Assembly: GCF_000002425.4 (NCBI RefSeq)
Contig: NC_037259.1
Span: 4,357,481 to 4,421,480, forward strand
Origin: Physcomitrium patens
Taxonomy: Eukaryota; Streptophyta; Bryopsida; Funariales; Funariaceae
DNA length: 64,000 nt
Direction of reading: 5' to 3'
Shown: in pieces, positions 49,170-62,069 of the stretch
Layout: every line of letters begins with the position of its first letter
Numbering within the stretch: the first letter of the stretch is position 1
Position numbers and translations under genes: made by a program
Notes under the pieces: generated by a model
Database searches by the model: none
Told to the model about the DNA's origin: nothing
Seen by the model: the letters and a program-made list of their open reading frames with translations, nothing else

Positions 49170-50440
49170 TAATGCACCACTTGCAATAACTAAAGCCAAC
49201 TTCTAATTATCATTAAATAAAATATTGAAGTATATTGAAACATTCTTTGTGAATAAAAAATTTATAAAGAGTGAAGCTAATTATTCCATGTATTTGATAT
49301 AATCAAATGAATTCTTATTAATTGTCATCTTCTATGTTGATGGTTTAATTATCTTAACCAATGCTTTAAAGATAAGGAATTCAAATTTATTGTACTTGTT
49401 GTTAACTAAGAGATTGAAAGATATGTAAAATTTGGAACAAGATCAATGATTTAGTCAATAGATATTGAGGTTCTAAAATTTTCCTAGGATTGATTCGAAT
49501 TGGTTAGGTTTTGGTTAAGATTTATTTAAGAATTGATTAGGGTTTGATTTAGAATTTAAGATCTGATTAGAATTGATTTAGGATTTCTTAAGGATTTCTT
49601 TAAGGCTCTTGTAGATTTCTTTTAAATTTCTTTAAAGTTTCTTAAGAATTTCTTTGGAATTTTATAAATATTTCTTTAAGATTCTTGTAGATTTTTTTTA
49701 GATTTCTTTAAGATTCTTGTAGATTTTTTTTAGATTTCTTTGGGATTTCTTTTAGATTTCTTTCAAAAAAATTTAAAGATTTTTTATTTTAAATTTCTTT
49801 AGATTTTTTTAGAATTTCTTTATTATTTCTTTATGATTTTTTTTGAAATTCTTTAGGATTTCTTTGTATTTTTTCATAATTTATTTAAAAATATAATTGG
49901 ACTTGATTAATGTTTGATTATGTTTGTTAAGCTTTAATTTAATTTAATATATGATTCTATTAGAATTATTAGGACTATTGTTGCAAATTTCTTTTACCTT
50001 CTATAGCCAAGAGCTTGGTGCATTCTCAAGCAAGACTTCACGTAATACAACATTGTACTAAGAAGATCATTACAATAAGCCAAAGCAAGTATATTAAAGA
50101 AGTGTTCAAACAATTCAACATGGAAGATTGTAAACTCATTAGAACATCTTTGGAGACCAATTTAAAGTTGATGAAGTTCATAGATAAAGAGTTTGTTGAA
50201 GTTGAAAGTTAAATACAAGGTGTTCTATACAAGGCAGTAGTAAGTTCATTTATGTACATAATGGTTGACACAATGATGGATCTTATATATGATGTAAGTG
50301 TTATAAATCAATACATGTTAAAGGCTGGACCAATCTATTAGACAACCATCAAAACGATCATGAGGTACTTAAAAGGTACTTTATATTTCAAACTATGCCT
50401 AGAATTTTGGAGGATATTGAACTTCAACAATTAGAAGCAA
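49170..50440 (+). mobile_element. Ty1/copia fragment, broken, interrupted by repeat D
   Basis: About 49,230-49,375 encodes a piece of copia reverse transcriptase (KSEANYSMYL, VIFYVDGLIILTNAL). About 50,055-50,440 encodes the following segment (ISQSKYIKEVFKQFNMEDC, then IMRYLKGTLYFKLCLE). Both are typical Ty1/copia sequence, in the correct order and on the same strand, separated by repeat D. No LTRs are seen; it is an old fragment with several breaks. Confidence 0.75.
49380..50054 (+). repeat. GGATTT-rich dispersed repeat, copy D (inside a copia fragment)
   Basis: Matches the last ~0.7 kb of copies B and C (TAACTAAGAGATT start segment, GGATTT/AGATTTCTTT body, GCATTCTCAAGCAAGA then CACGTAATACAACA end). 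It ends exactly where copia coding sequence resumes, which helps define the family's right end. The left half of the family is absent. Confidence 0.6.
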
Positions 50441-51560
50441 CTCTAATGAACTATGACATTCAAAGGTGCTTTGTATTTTCAAAGAATTCAATAAATTAAT
50501 ATTCAAAATTTATTACATAATAAAGAAAATGTAAATATGAGTAATTTATATGAAATATTATCATGAAATATGGTCCATCAAACCTTGTCACATTGGACTT
50601 TAAATTTCTATGCCCTCACCAAGTTTAAAATTTCTAAAAAATATTGGAGTCAAAATATATCATATTTATATTGTTTAATATTTATTCATAGGATGTTATA
50701 GAACTTTTTGTGGTCTATTTTTTAAGACCTAATTAATAAATTTTTCAAAGAATATTTGAAGATGAATTGAAAGTGGAGACAAAAGATGAAAGCTTTTTGA
50801 ATGAATTATAAATAATAACATTAAAAGAGACCTTTGTATTTAAAAGCCAATATACAAAATAAGAAGGCAGGTATGGCAAAAAAAAAAGAAAATAAGAAAG
50901 ATGCCAAAGATGAAGAATTCAAATTGGTGATAATGAAGAAGTGGTTGTGATTTGTGTCAGTTGCAATGTAAAATAATTAACCTATTGTTGTATTGTAATA
51001 TAGCTATTAAATATAAAAATATATAAAAATGAATAATCTAAAAATAACTTTAATAAAATATAATAAAATTTTAATATAAAAATAATGAATAAAAGATAAA
51101 GAAATAATATTGTGAGAGCTATGCAAAATGAGGATTAGATTTGGATGACTTTAGTTTTTATAAAATAAAGTGAGATTTTTATTTAAAAGAACTTTATAAG
51201 TTTAATTACAAAAATAAAAGTGAAATTTTTTAATTTTACATAAATAGTTGCAATAGATATTTTATAAATTTAAATTCAATTGGATAGTTGGATTAAGAAT
51301 TATTAGAATTAAAGTAGATTATCCTATCTAAAAGATAGAAAATAAAGAATAATTAAAGATTTTTAAGATTTTGAATAATATGATAGTTTGATTAAAGTAA
51401 AAATTGGTATATTATTAAAAAAACATAAACTATAAAAATAATATAAAATTTGGAATCAAATTCATAATTTAAAAGATAGATATTAGAAGTAAGAACTCAA
51501 CATTGAATTTGAAGGAAAAAGGCCATCTAACTTTCATGCAAAAAAAATTATTATTTTTCA
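50441..51560. other. AT-rich intergenic DNA
   Basis: No gene was recognised. The first 100 bases may be the tail of the copia fragment. Confidence 0.45.
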
Positions 51561-51599
51561 CTCTTGTTAAGCAAAATTATTCTCAAATATCTTGTACAT

Positions 51600-52402
51600 A
51601 TTATCAATTAAGAGCTTGAAGTTTGTGCAAAGTCTTAAGTGGAATCAACAATCAATCAAGAAGTTATTAGGATTTTGATTTGCTATTAGGTTTATTCAAA
51701 TTGCTTAGAATTTATTAAGATTTAAATAGGCTTTTTTTAGTATTAATTAAAATTTAAATAAGATTGATTAAGATTTAGTTGAGATTTGGTTAGAATTTTG
51801 TTAAGGTTTGGCAAGGATTTTTAGGATTAAATTAAGATTTTGTTAAGAATTAATGGATTTATTTAGGATTTTTATAAAGAATGTTTAAAGTTCTATAGAT
51901 TTTTTTTGGGAATATTTTGATATTTGATTAAAATTGGTAGTAATTTAAAGGGCATTAGTAGAGCCTATATCCATGAATTTGAAATATATTCAACTATCTT
52001 AGAGCTAAATAGAGGCCATAAAGATAACTTAAGTTATTTAAATAAGACTATCTAATGATAATATTAATAATAATTTAAATTATATTAATAAAATTCATAT
52101 CTATAAACTTAAATACTCTTATATATCTTAAAGATGAGTAAAGAACATGTAAACAATTCTGAAAATTACCTAAGTAAGGTCATGCATTAATATTCATTGA
52201 TTGACTAATTGATTGATTGATTAATAAAATTATTTGGCTTGAATATTTTTAAAGAGTTATAATTGCTAAGAAAAGTATTTCTAAACATATCATACATTCT
52301 TTTTGATTATAAGAAGAACTTCAAGGTTAGTTGAAATCCTTCCAAAGCTAAACGCCTATTGCATTTCTTAGCTAAATTTCACATAACACAACAACATTGC
52401 TG
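51600..52402 (+). repeat. GGATTT-rich dispersed repeat, copy E (diverged)
   Basis: Runs of TTAGGATTTT and TTAAGATTTAG words (51.66-51.9 kb) are followed at 52,354-52,402 by a GCATTTCTTAGCTAAATTTC and CACATAACACAACA end that resembles the right end of copy D. The left boundary is unclear. Confidence 0.45.
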
Positions 52403-52776
52403 CAAAATCAGTAACCTCTTGCCTCTTCTTTTACTACCACTACAAACATACCTTCTTGCCCATTTTATTTTTTTTATTAGAACTTAGTCCTAACTCAATA
52501 AATAAATAAAAAATACTTGCATACAATAGCACTTCATTCACTTTGGTACTTCTACATGTATCAACAATTACGATATAAAAGAGGTGCAAGAATACAAACA
52601 AAAAAACTGTCTCACCGCTATGATACATAACTTATGCACCCAATATTGCTTACATACTTCTTTATTGCTTAAAACATTCAAGAACCATGAAATTTCATGA
52701 TCTTACATAAATTATGAATCTTGCATAATTTATAAGATTTCCGTCTTTCAAAATTATCAATTAAGCAAAATCTATC

Positions 52777-52813
<37 letters not shown>

Positions 52814-53011
52814 CATAAAATAATTAAATATTTATATTTATCATATATAATTAATATTATTATAATATTAATTTTATATAAATATCATAAAATATTCTAA
52901 TATAAAAATTATAAAAATTATTTTTTTCTTAAATTTTATTATTTTATTTTAAAGATTTTTTTAAATGAATATATATTGTTTATGGAATTGAAGTAAATTA
53001 TGAAATATATT

Positions 53012-53052
<41 letters not shown>

Positions 53053-54240
53053 TTTATGATAATTAATAATGAAAATAAAAACATCTTTAAATAAAAAAAA
53101 GATAAATATAATTATTTTAAGAATTTTCTATCTAAAATATATAATATAATAATTTTTATTATAAATTTCTAAAATAATATTAATAATTATTATTTTATTA
53201 TTCTATTTTTAATTTCAATTTTTTTATATAATATATAAAGAAAAAAAATATAATTAATTTTGATGTATATAGTTTTAAAAATAATTTTAAAATTCATAAT
53301 CAATTGCAAATATCTTTATTTTTAAATTATATTATAATAATCTAAGAAAAATATATTTTATTATATCACATATTAAAAACCGTCATTTCATATAAGTAAT
53401 ACTTAAATTTTAGTTGTCCTAAAAGTAAAACACATAAAAATTATCAAACAACGAGTATGTATGTTTAAAATATACTCAGAAAAAATATTTTTAATTCAAA
53501 TTATTTTAATAATTCTTTAAATAATTCTTTAAATAATTCTGAAATTTTTTAAAATATATAAAATAATTTTTTTAAAAAATATTTTTAAATTATGTATTAA
53601 ATAAGAAGAAAAAAATTATACATGTATATATTCTTTTTCTAAATATGTATTTGGTATTTTAAATATATATATATATATATATATATAGGTGTGTGTGTGT
53701 ATTTTTTTAATATTAGGATTTAGACTCACAAACATGCAATCCAAACATAACATAACATATACATATGGTATTTCAAAGTATAACATTAAAAACTACTTAG
53801 CATCAAAATTAAATATTTGTAGATATTGGAATTAAATTTCATTTCTGAAGGTTTTGGATGTTTAGTCTAATTTAGCATTTTTGCTATCATGACATGTATA
53901 AATTTGCCAGAAACTTGAGAGAAATAAGGAGACGGCAACTAGTTGCGAAACTTAAGACTGGACTTAAACTACTAAAGGTTTAGGGTAAGGTCTTGAAAAA
54001 TAGCAAAAGTTCGAAAATTAGAAATAAAACAATAAAGTAAGAACTTAGAGAGTAGAAAAAGCTCAAAAACTAATAGAGACAACAACAATGAAACAAGAAG
54101 TTAAGAAGCAACAAACAATTAAAAAATTAAAGAAAAAGCATTAATAAGACAAAAAGATTGGGCAAATTGAAGAGAAAAATAATAGGAGAGGAGAGTATAA
54201 TCAATTTGAGATAGAAGGAAGAGTCAAGGGAGGGTATTAT
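52403..54240. other. AT-rich intergenic DNA with (TA)n tracts
   Basis: No gene. Long TA runs lie at about 52,783-52,812, 53,018-53,047 and 53,664-53,687; the last is followed by a short (GT)n. From 53,900 the sequence turns A-rich. Confidence 0.6.
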
Positions 54241-55400
54241 ATCTTGGAGAGCAGCAAGAATGCCCTCTACCATTGGCATTGGTTAATGCCCAAAGCCCGC
54301 CAATGAATGGACATCCATTCATGGAACATACTCAAAGAAAATTGGAGAGGGATGTCCTGTAAAACTACTAAAATAAATAAAAGCAACTCTTTTTCTCATC
54401 CATTTATTTGTCATTTAAGCTTCCATGATATCCTGTCATATTGTTTGTGGCATGACACGAAACGGAGTTTTGAAAAAGCCAAACAAGACCCTGCACTTTT
54501 ACATCGTTATCAAATCCCCTGCCACAAAGTCTCAATTCCACCGTACAGGCACTAAATCAGGATTTAAGCTTTTCTCTGCAATAGAGTTCAATTTTGGATC
54601 AGCCATTTGTGCACAGAGCGCTCAGCCAATTCTACGATAACTGCCAGCTCTTTCACGTTCAGAGGCGGGTGAAGGATATTGCCAACCACGACACCCAATC
54701 CTGCGATCAAAAGCTTCATAATCCCCTATTTAAGTTTTCTGACACCCTCAACGGCCATCTGGACAGAAAAACGCGCAACGCTCTAGATACTTACACATTG
54801 ACAGTTGGTCACGAACAGCGACCTGACTGTAGGCCCCTATGAACTCGGCTGTAAGTGATAGTGGATGTGCTCAAGCTGCTGAAGTCCATGATAGCACACA
54901 TGGTCGCTGCATTTTTAGACTCAGAAGAGACTGCACAACATCCATGTAAAAAAGCAGAGTGTACGCAAAATGAGCATTTCATCCAAAAGGACAATGGTAA
55001 GTATCCAGGTAGTCCTCTGGAAGTTGCAGTTGGGGACAGGAAGGACAGCTAGCTCTGAACAAGGCTGACCTGCAGGTGCTTCTTGGAATGCATGTAAACA
55101 TACTGAAAAAGTGCGGTAGCACTGATGATCGTGAATAGAGTTGCTCAGGTTTCTCACAAAAGATCGAAATAAAGAAATACAAAATAAAGAAATAGATGAT
55201 AAACAAAATAAACATAAATAAATAAATAAACAAGACTCACGACCTATCCAAAGGGTCTCTCGTAGGGGGTGGCGAGATTGGCAACCCCAAGTACTGGCAC
55301 TCTGCGACCGTTCATTCTCAGTTATCAGCACTAGAGGTCGGTACGACTTCCAAACTTCCAACCTCCCATTTCACTCCACTATCTAGACAGCTGCAATACA
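54241..55400 (-). other. Non-repetitive DNA downstream of the CFIm68-like gene
   Basis: GC content rises to genic levels from about 54,240, although only short, unconvincing ORFs exist on either strand. The stretch directly below 55,400 is the likely 3' UTR. The length (about 1.1 kb) leaves room for a long or spliced 3' UTR or a non-coding transcript. Confidence 0.45.
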
Positions 55401-58358
55401 CTATCTCTCAGATTTTCGATCTCCATCAGAGGTCATGCGACGGCGCTTTCCATGATCGTCTTCTCGAGAACGGGCCCGCTCGTCCTCTTTATCTCGAGGA
55501 CCGCGAGAAGGTCTGTCTGCCCTGTCCCAATCTTTATCCTTTTCACGCTCGCTTCTATCCCCACGCTGGTCGCGATATCCATCCCTCTCACCCATCCGAT
55601 GCCTGTCACTCCTCTCCCAGTCCTCCACTCTCTCACCACTTCTCTCCTCCCTCCGCCTCCTTTCAGGTCCCCATTCCCCTTCACCGGCGCCTCTCTCTCT
55701 TTCCCTCGTTGGACCAACCCTTCCCATCTCGCCCCCATAGCCAAACTCAGCACCTCCCATATCTTCCCCAGCATAACCACCATCCCGCATGTGTCTTTGA
55801 TGTTCATCCCAACCTGGCATGCCCACTTCTCCCCAACCCCCAGGAGGCCCTTCCATACCTGGTCCCATACCTGAACCATTTGCATTGCCCCTGCCAAAGA
55901 AGGCTGGATTCACATGAGCTGGTACACCAGGTAATCCAGGCCCCATAGGAGGGAATGATGGTCCAAACATTGGCCCTCGCGGTCCAAAGCCACCTCCTCC
56001 TGGTCCCATGCCATAGCCACCTCCAGGCGGCCCAAAACCTGGTTCGAAGCCTTGACCCATCATTCCTCGAGGGGGCATCATACCACCCGGAGGACCTCCC
56101 ATGCCAGGTCCTTGTGGACCAAACGGAGCCATTCCTCTTCCGCGCCCTCTTCCGGGTGCCTGATTTCCTCTTCCTCGTTCCATACCTGGTTGGCCCCTTC
56201 CTCCTCGTCCTTCACCACCTCGTCCAGCAGCTCCTGCATTACGCCCCTCTGCTGCCTTCTTGCCCTGTCCAGTCTGACTTTGTCCCTGAGGATTTGCTTG
56301 ATTTTTCCCAACTTGAGCTGCTCCCATCTGCTTGATTGTCTGTGGGGAGGCAAATGCCACAACACATGCTCGTCCATTGAACACTCGCCCGTCCATTTTC
56401 TCTTTACACAGGCGTGCAGCTTGTGAGTCAAAAAATTCCACTTGACAGTAGCCTTTGGATTTACCACTGGCTTTTTCTTCAAAGAACTTGAGGTTTTTGA
56501 TCCGACCATATTCAGAAAGAGCAGCTTCTAGTTCCGCATCAGTAGTCCACCATTGCAATTCCCCAACGAACAGCATCAACCCACCGCTATCAGGACCTTG
56601 CCCAGTGTGCTTGGCTGAGAAATCAGTACCGCTGTTATTCGCAACTGTGGGAGCGTTTCCAGCTTGTCCACCTGCAATGCAATTAAAATCCACTTCATTA
56701 TTACCGGAGAGATATATCTACTGCAATAACATGCCTAGGACTAATAAAACAACTCCCAGTCTCCTATAACTTGCAGGAGCAGAGGAAGACTATAAACTTT
56801 GTTTGACAGAAGCAGACGTACTGTAAAGTTCGAACTAGTGAGCGAACCAATGAACGTGGAGAAAATATAATTGAAAGTAACCGAAAAGGAGAATCGAATT
56901 AACGGTATGAATACTAAGAAACGAAACTTAAATTTTAAATAATTCAAATACTACCCGCAGCACATCATGTAGAAACCTAACAGTACATGCATTTTTCCTC
57001 TGCTGGTGATAGGATATTTGCTCTAACAAACTGAGCGAACTTCGCACGTGTAGAGCGTCTAGACAGAACTTGCGTGGATAGTAGTTTGGAAAATATTCCT
57101 AGACTCAATCACAAACCAAGTTAACATCAGTGCTTCATTTCATACAATGTTGGGCTAGACCGAAGCTCGCTTTCTGTAGGCCTGTCACAAAGAATCTAGA
57201 TCCCCAACTACTCCAAAACCACACTCAGAGAGATATCACATGCATTAGACATGCGAGGAGTTCTCAAAATCAAGCTTACGAAGCTCCCAGAACTAGACTT
57301 CGGCCTGCGTACTTAATATGACTTGAACCGAAGTAGATAGAGGTTGATAAACCGGCTTACCACTGAAACAGGTGATTATGCACAAACGAAGTGAACCCTT
57401 TCACATCAATGAATGCAATGAACGTGCAGACAATGCTGTAAAATACTTAACCTCTATTGCAAAATATGATACAACTGTACACAAATTGGAACCTGAGAAC
57501 TGCCTTCTACCTACTTCTGCACTAATCCAAGCCGATACTGAAGAGCCTAGATACAAGACATCTCACGCTGAATAGAAAGATGTGAACAGACTTCTTACAA
57601 AAAATTCGCTGTCAGGAAACCTATATCCTCACACAGACCTAGAAACCAATATATACACTAACATGCGGATAGCTCTCTGGAAAAGCGCTCCGGCAAATCA
57701 ATTAGCAGACTAAATGTGTAAGACATGGAAAGGACCTAAAGCGGTAGCAAGAGTGCAAAAGACCCCGACCTGCAGGACCGCTGCCCGCTGGCCAACCTCC
57801 CGGATGCAAACCCTCGGGCCGCGAACCCCGACCAGCGCCTCCCTCAGCACCACCGCTCCCATTGAGTCCCCTTGTGCTCTTCCCACCCTTCGTCGTAGAA
57901 GCAGGCCGTACAGCCAGCGCCATCCCCGGGTCCAACTCATCCTTAGGCTTCAGGCCCGATGGACCTACTTCGGGATCTCCATAAAAATTCTCTTCCTTCG
58001 CCTGCGGAAGAAAATCATGTTGGTACCCGGAGCTCTCTTCTCGAGGCCGCGCCGGCACCGCCGAAGCAGGCCTCATGCCCATCAACCCCATGTCCCGCGC
58101 TTGACCTCCTAATTCACCCTTCCGTTCCCCTAGTCCATCCTCGTCCTCATTCCCAGAATCCATCTCCGCATATCCATTCTGCAGCGAATTTCTACCAGAT
58201 GGCTGCCCCCCGCTCGCGCCAACATTAACATCGCCATACAGATCCTCCTCATAATCTTCCTCCTCATCCACCAGCTCGTCCACGTTGATTCGACCAGCGG
58301 CGTTGTCATCGTTCTCATAATCAACATCCTCCTCCAAAGTGTTGCCCTCGAATGCCAT
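55401..58358 (-). CDS. CFIm68/CPSF6-like RNA-binding subunit of cleavage factor Im, two exons
   Basis: Exon 1 is 58358-57770 and exon 2 is 56671-55401, joined across a 1,098-bp GT-AG intron that splits a Gly codon; 619 residues. An acidic N-terminus (EDVDYENDDNAAGRIN, DELVDEEEDYEEDLYGDVNVG) is followed by a linker rich in Gly and Pro. A single RRM spans about residues 229-305, with RNP2 LFVGEL (230-235) and RNP1 SKGYCQVEF (268-276); the LFVGELQWWTTDAELE signature is that of plant CFI68 and animal CPSF6. A long Gly/Pro/Met-rich segment (about 320-500) and an Arg/Asp/Glu/Ser-rich charged tail (from about 510) complete the CPSF6 layout. The family binds UGUA sites with CFIm25 in the nucleus and guides poly(A)-site choice. 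The ATG starts the acidic domain conserved in the family, and the frame upstream is a low-complexity leader. No defect is visible. The orthologue symbol (CFI68 in Arabidopsis) is inferred. Confidence 0.92.
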
Positions 58359-58620
58359 GGCAGCAAATAAAATCCTCCTTACCTCAAAAAAAACTAAAAG
58401 AATTAACAAAACAAAATACAAAAAATACAAAAACCAAGTAATTACTCAACTCCAACGAAGGAAGAAGTTTCCGATAGATAGGTATAAAGCCCAAGCCATT
58501 TCTTGATGGAGAAAGGGAGCTCCAACACAAGCAAACCCTAGAGACCCCCGAAAAATTGCTTCCCCTTCAGCGAGCTCAACCCTTCACGACGTTCAATGCA
58601 ATATTAGGCTTCTCCCTCGA
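58359..58620 (-). promoter_or_regulatory. 5' leader region of the CFIm68-like gene
   Basis: The first ~80 bases upstream of the ATG are purine-poor in sense (T-rich), followed by ordinary-GC DNA containing a CAAACCCTAGAGA-type motif on the plus strand (near 58,530). The AAACCCTA word is a telo-box-like motif often found near plant translation and RNA-processing genes. The transcription start is not determined. Confidence 0.35.
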
Positions 58621-58864
58621 ACCCTATTCTTTCAGAACAATACATGGGAAGATGACCAGGATTAACAGTGTGGCTATGGCGATGAGGATTTCGACTACGC
58701 TGCAATTTCCCGCTCCTTACTAAAGCCCCTCCTCCACATGCACGTCTCTCTGCTTTCCGTTTTCGCTGCTTCCCTCTCGGCCAAAACGCAACCCCCGCCC
58801 GGCCCGGCCCAACCCGACCCGCGGATTGCGTAGTATATTCTGTGTTTACACTAGTCCCACGCGT

Positions 58865-58936
58865 CGTTGAGGTTGTCGGCAACGAGATTCGAACACCCGA
58901 TCGCTCTTATTCGTTATCATCTGAGCTCGTCCATAT
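58865..58936 (-). ncRNA. tRNA-like / SINE-head sequence with A and B boxes
   Basis: On the minus strand GAGCTCAGATGATAAC (58928-58913) resembles a pol III A box and GTTCGAATC (58894-58886) is a perfect B-box core, spaced as in tRNA genes. The acceptor and T stems do not pair properly, so it is not a functional tRNA gene. A tRNA-derived SINE head or tRNA pseudogene is more likely. No A-tail or target duplication was identified. Confidence 0.35.
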
Positions 58937-59040
58937 TTTGAAGTCCGTTGTTCGTTCTGTCCGTCCAAATGGAAAAACTTTAAAGGTGGCGGAATTTGAG
59001 TCGCTTTGGACCATAGCCTCTTGTGTGAATGAATTGTGTT

Positions 59041-59784
59041 GAGGTTTTATTTAGGAGGAATATTTAAATATTCAATCTTGTAATAATTCAATTTATTCTT
59101 GTATCACTTTAAAATGAAATTCATTTCATTGTTTTTTTTTTTTTTTTTTGTCCATGCACATTTGTGATACATTTAAAGGTGATTGATTAATTGTCTATTT
59201 TTAAACTTTTCAATTAATCCATATAATAGTGCTTCATGGAAATTCTAACCAATTCTGTATCCATTTGGTTTTATGGTTTCGATCACATACGTTTTCTATG
59301 TAAATATGTACACGTGCATGTATAAATATTGGATTTGACAAACAACCTATTATTTATAACTTGATTACGGAGCATTTACCATGTAAGATTTTATTGTCCA
59401 ACCAAAATTAAAAGTTGAGTATATTTCACACTAATAAGGGTAAAAAAAAAAAAAAAAAAGTTTGGGCTTGTTGAGTTTTATGATATTTATTATTTGTACT
59501 TGATTTGAAGTATTTTGATCATAAATCAAATATGAGGAACTTTGAAAGTATTAGTTTTAAAGAAAACATACATAAATTTGAAAGATATTTATATATATAT
59601 ATATTACTAAAAATAAAGTTGAACTAATAGTGAAGTAAAATATATATACATATATTTATTTCAAATGAAAGAACATATCCTCCCATAAAATAACATATAC
59701 TGCAAAGCCCAATAATCTATGCTAGTATGATTAAGTAAAATATTTGAACATTCAAATAAAACTAATAAGGTCCGCTTATAAGTA

Positions 59785-59821
<37 letters not shown>

Positions 59822-59842
59822 AATTACAATGAAAATAATATC

Positions 59843-59883
<41 letters not shown>

Positions 59884-61051
59884 CTTGATTTAGTTGAGAA
59901 TTAATCCGAAAAAGAAAAAAAAATGGTAATATAAAACACATCTAATAAAATCAAAGAATTTTCTAATTAAATTTTATTATTCTTTATCACAATAAATTTA
60001 TCAGACATACTTTATGGATAGATGCAAACATGCAAAAAGAAACACAAATTATTCAATATATAATTTTAAAGATTTTAGAATTTCAGATTTGAAAAACGTC
60101 AATCACATGTCCAATGTAATCGAATTACTTTTAAAAAATGATTGTATACTGAATAATTGAATTCATATCACAAATATTGATTATTCTTGATCAATTTGAA
60201 GTGTTTCAAAATATGTGAATTATTTCATTCTTACAGAACCTTTTGATTGTATTCATATATTATACATAAAAAGTTAAAAGTTTGATTTACATAGAGACGA
60301 AATTATCTTGTAAACATCTAAATCTCTAATAGAATCTAAACTTCTTTTTTTCAGGTTGAAGAAAGATACATAATTTTGAAAATTAAAATATAATAGTAAA
60401 TAGAAACAATGTATTGTGGTGGATTCTTGAAACAAGAGTTGGATAATTTTATAAAAAAAATTGGTGATCAATTTACATCAAGATTTTTTTTCCACTGCTA
60501 TTTAACCTTACATCAGCAATGCCCCATATATTTTCAATAGATGTGAAATAATTTAATCCCAGAAATCATCACAGCATAATTCATATATATATTTTTAGAT
60601 TTAAATTGTTGAATTTTAAAAAGTCATTAGTATATGTATATATATATATATAAAATTAAAGAAACTAAATAAAAAAAAATTAAAAAATAATCTATTTTAA
60701 TTTGAGTTTACCTTAAAACTAAAAAAATGAAATCCACCATATCTATAGAATAACATACTAGAATTTTATCTACAATCAAAATCGTCAACAACATTGAATA
60801 CTGAGCTTGCAATAAAAATTATGTATTTTCACCAAAGCATCTTGATGAGATGACAAACTTTTATTCGTGCTGCAGTTTTACACCGAATAGCATTAGTGTT
60901 TATTCGTTATCATGAACTTGAATATATATATATATATATATATAGATATATGTAGTAATAAATAAATTGTAAGCAATAATCCAACAAAGTCCACCATATC
61001 CAAATAGGTGGATCCTTTAGACATTTTATATATTAATATATTATATGTTAT

Positions 61052-61090
<39 letters not shown>

Positions 61091-62028
61091 TAAAATATTA
61101 TAATCTTGTTGATAAAAAAATTGAGTCGAATAAAGAAATAAAATAAGTATTCTCATGTAATTATTAAAGAAGAAAATACTACTTGCCTTTTTTTTTAAAT
61201 CTTTTTTTCATAGTGTAGCAAAGATACTATAAAAAGTGTTGTTAACTGTAAAAAATCAAAGTACTTTGATTTAAGACTTGAGTATTAATAATATTGATGA
61301 CACTATATATATATATATATATATAACTATCTATCTACATATATCTGTATATAGATTGACAAGAAGGCTAATGGGATGCTTTCTAAAAACCAAAAGGTTT
61401 GTATACAAAGTATCTAAGTTGTAGGATATTTTTTATTGTAGTTTTTAAGTGTAAATTTAGTTTCAGATAATTTCCTTCTATTACATGGCATATCAAAGGT
61501 TACTTAAAAAATCTAATTTATATCTAAAATTCTTCTTGAATCCTTATTAAAGATGATATCTCTATCTTGTCAATTTCTATTTAGTTTCATGTATTAAAAT
61601 TATTTCAATATCATATGATTTCTATCTATCTATCTTTCTATATACATAGAGAGATAGTTTCAAGTATTAAAATTATTTTGATATCATATAATTTCTATCT
61701 ATCTATCTTTCTATATACATAGAGAGATAGTTTCAAGTATTAAAATTATTTTGATATCATATTAGTTCTATATCTCTCTCTCTAGATGTATATACATAGA
61801 AAGAAAGAGGTAAAACTTATGAGCATTATTCAAAAAATTAATTGAGGCAAAAATTCATAAAATAAATGAATATTTATATGGATTAATCTATGCTTTGGAT
61901 AATAGTAATTAATTTCTCTTTTAAACTATTGGGAAGGTTCCATATCCACATAAAAATACAACCTAGTTATCTAATTATTATTAAAGTCTTACAACTAACT
62001 ATAAATAGTATATAATAAATCCTAATTT

Positions 62029-62069
<41 letters not shown>

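Noticed and set aside
54921-55361. 146-codon minus-strand ORF below the CFIm68-like gene
   Set aside because: It includes low-complexity Phe/Leu/Ile runs from an AAATAAATAA tract and has no recognisable domain; 3' UTR is more likely.
55433-56509. Other-frame ORFs across the CFIm68-like exon 2
   Set aside because: Shadows of the Gly/Pro-rich and Arg/Asp/Glu-rich coding sequence; the RRM frame is the only one with a domain.
60893-61156. Ile/Tyr-repeat ORFs in the AT-rich end of the window
   Set aside because: They are translations of (TA)n microsatellites.
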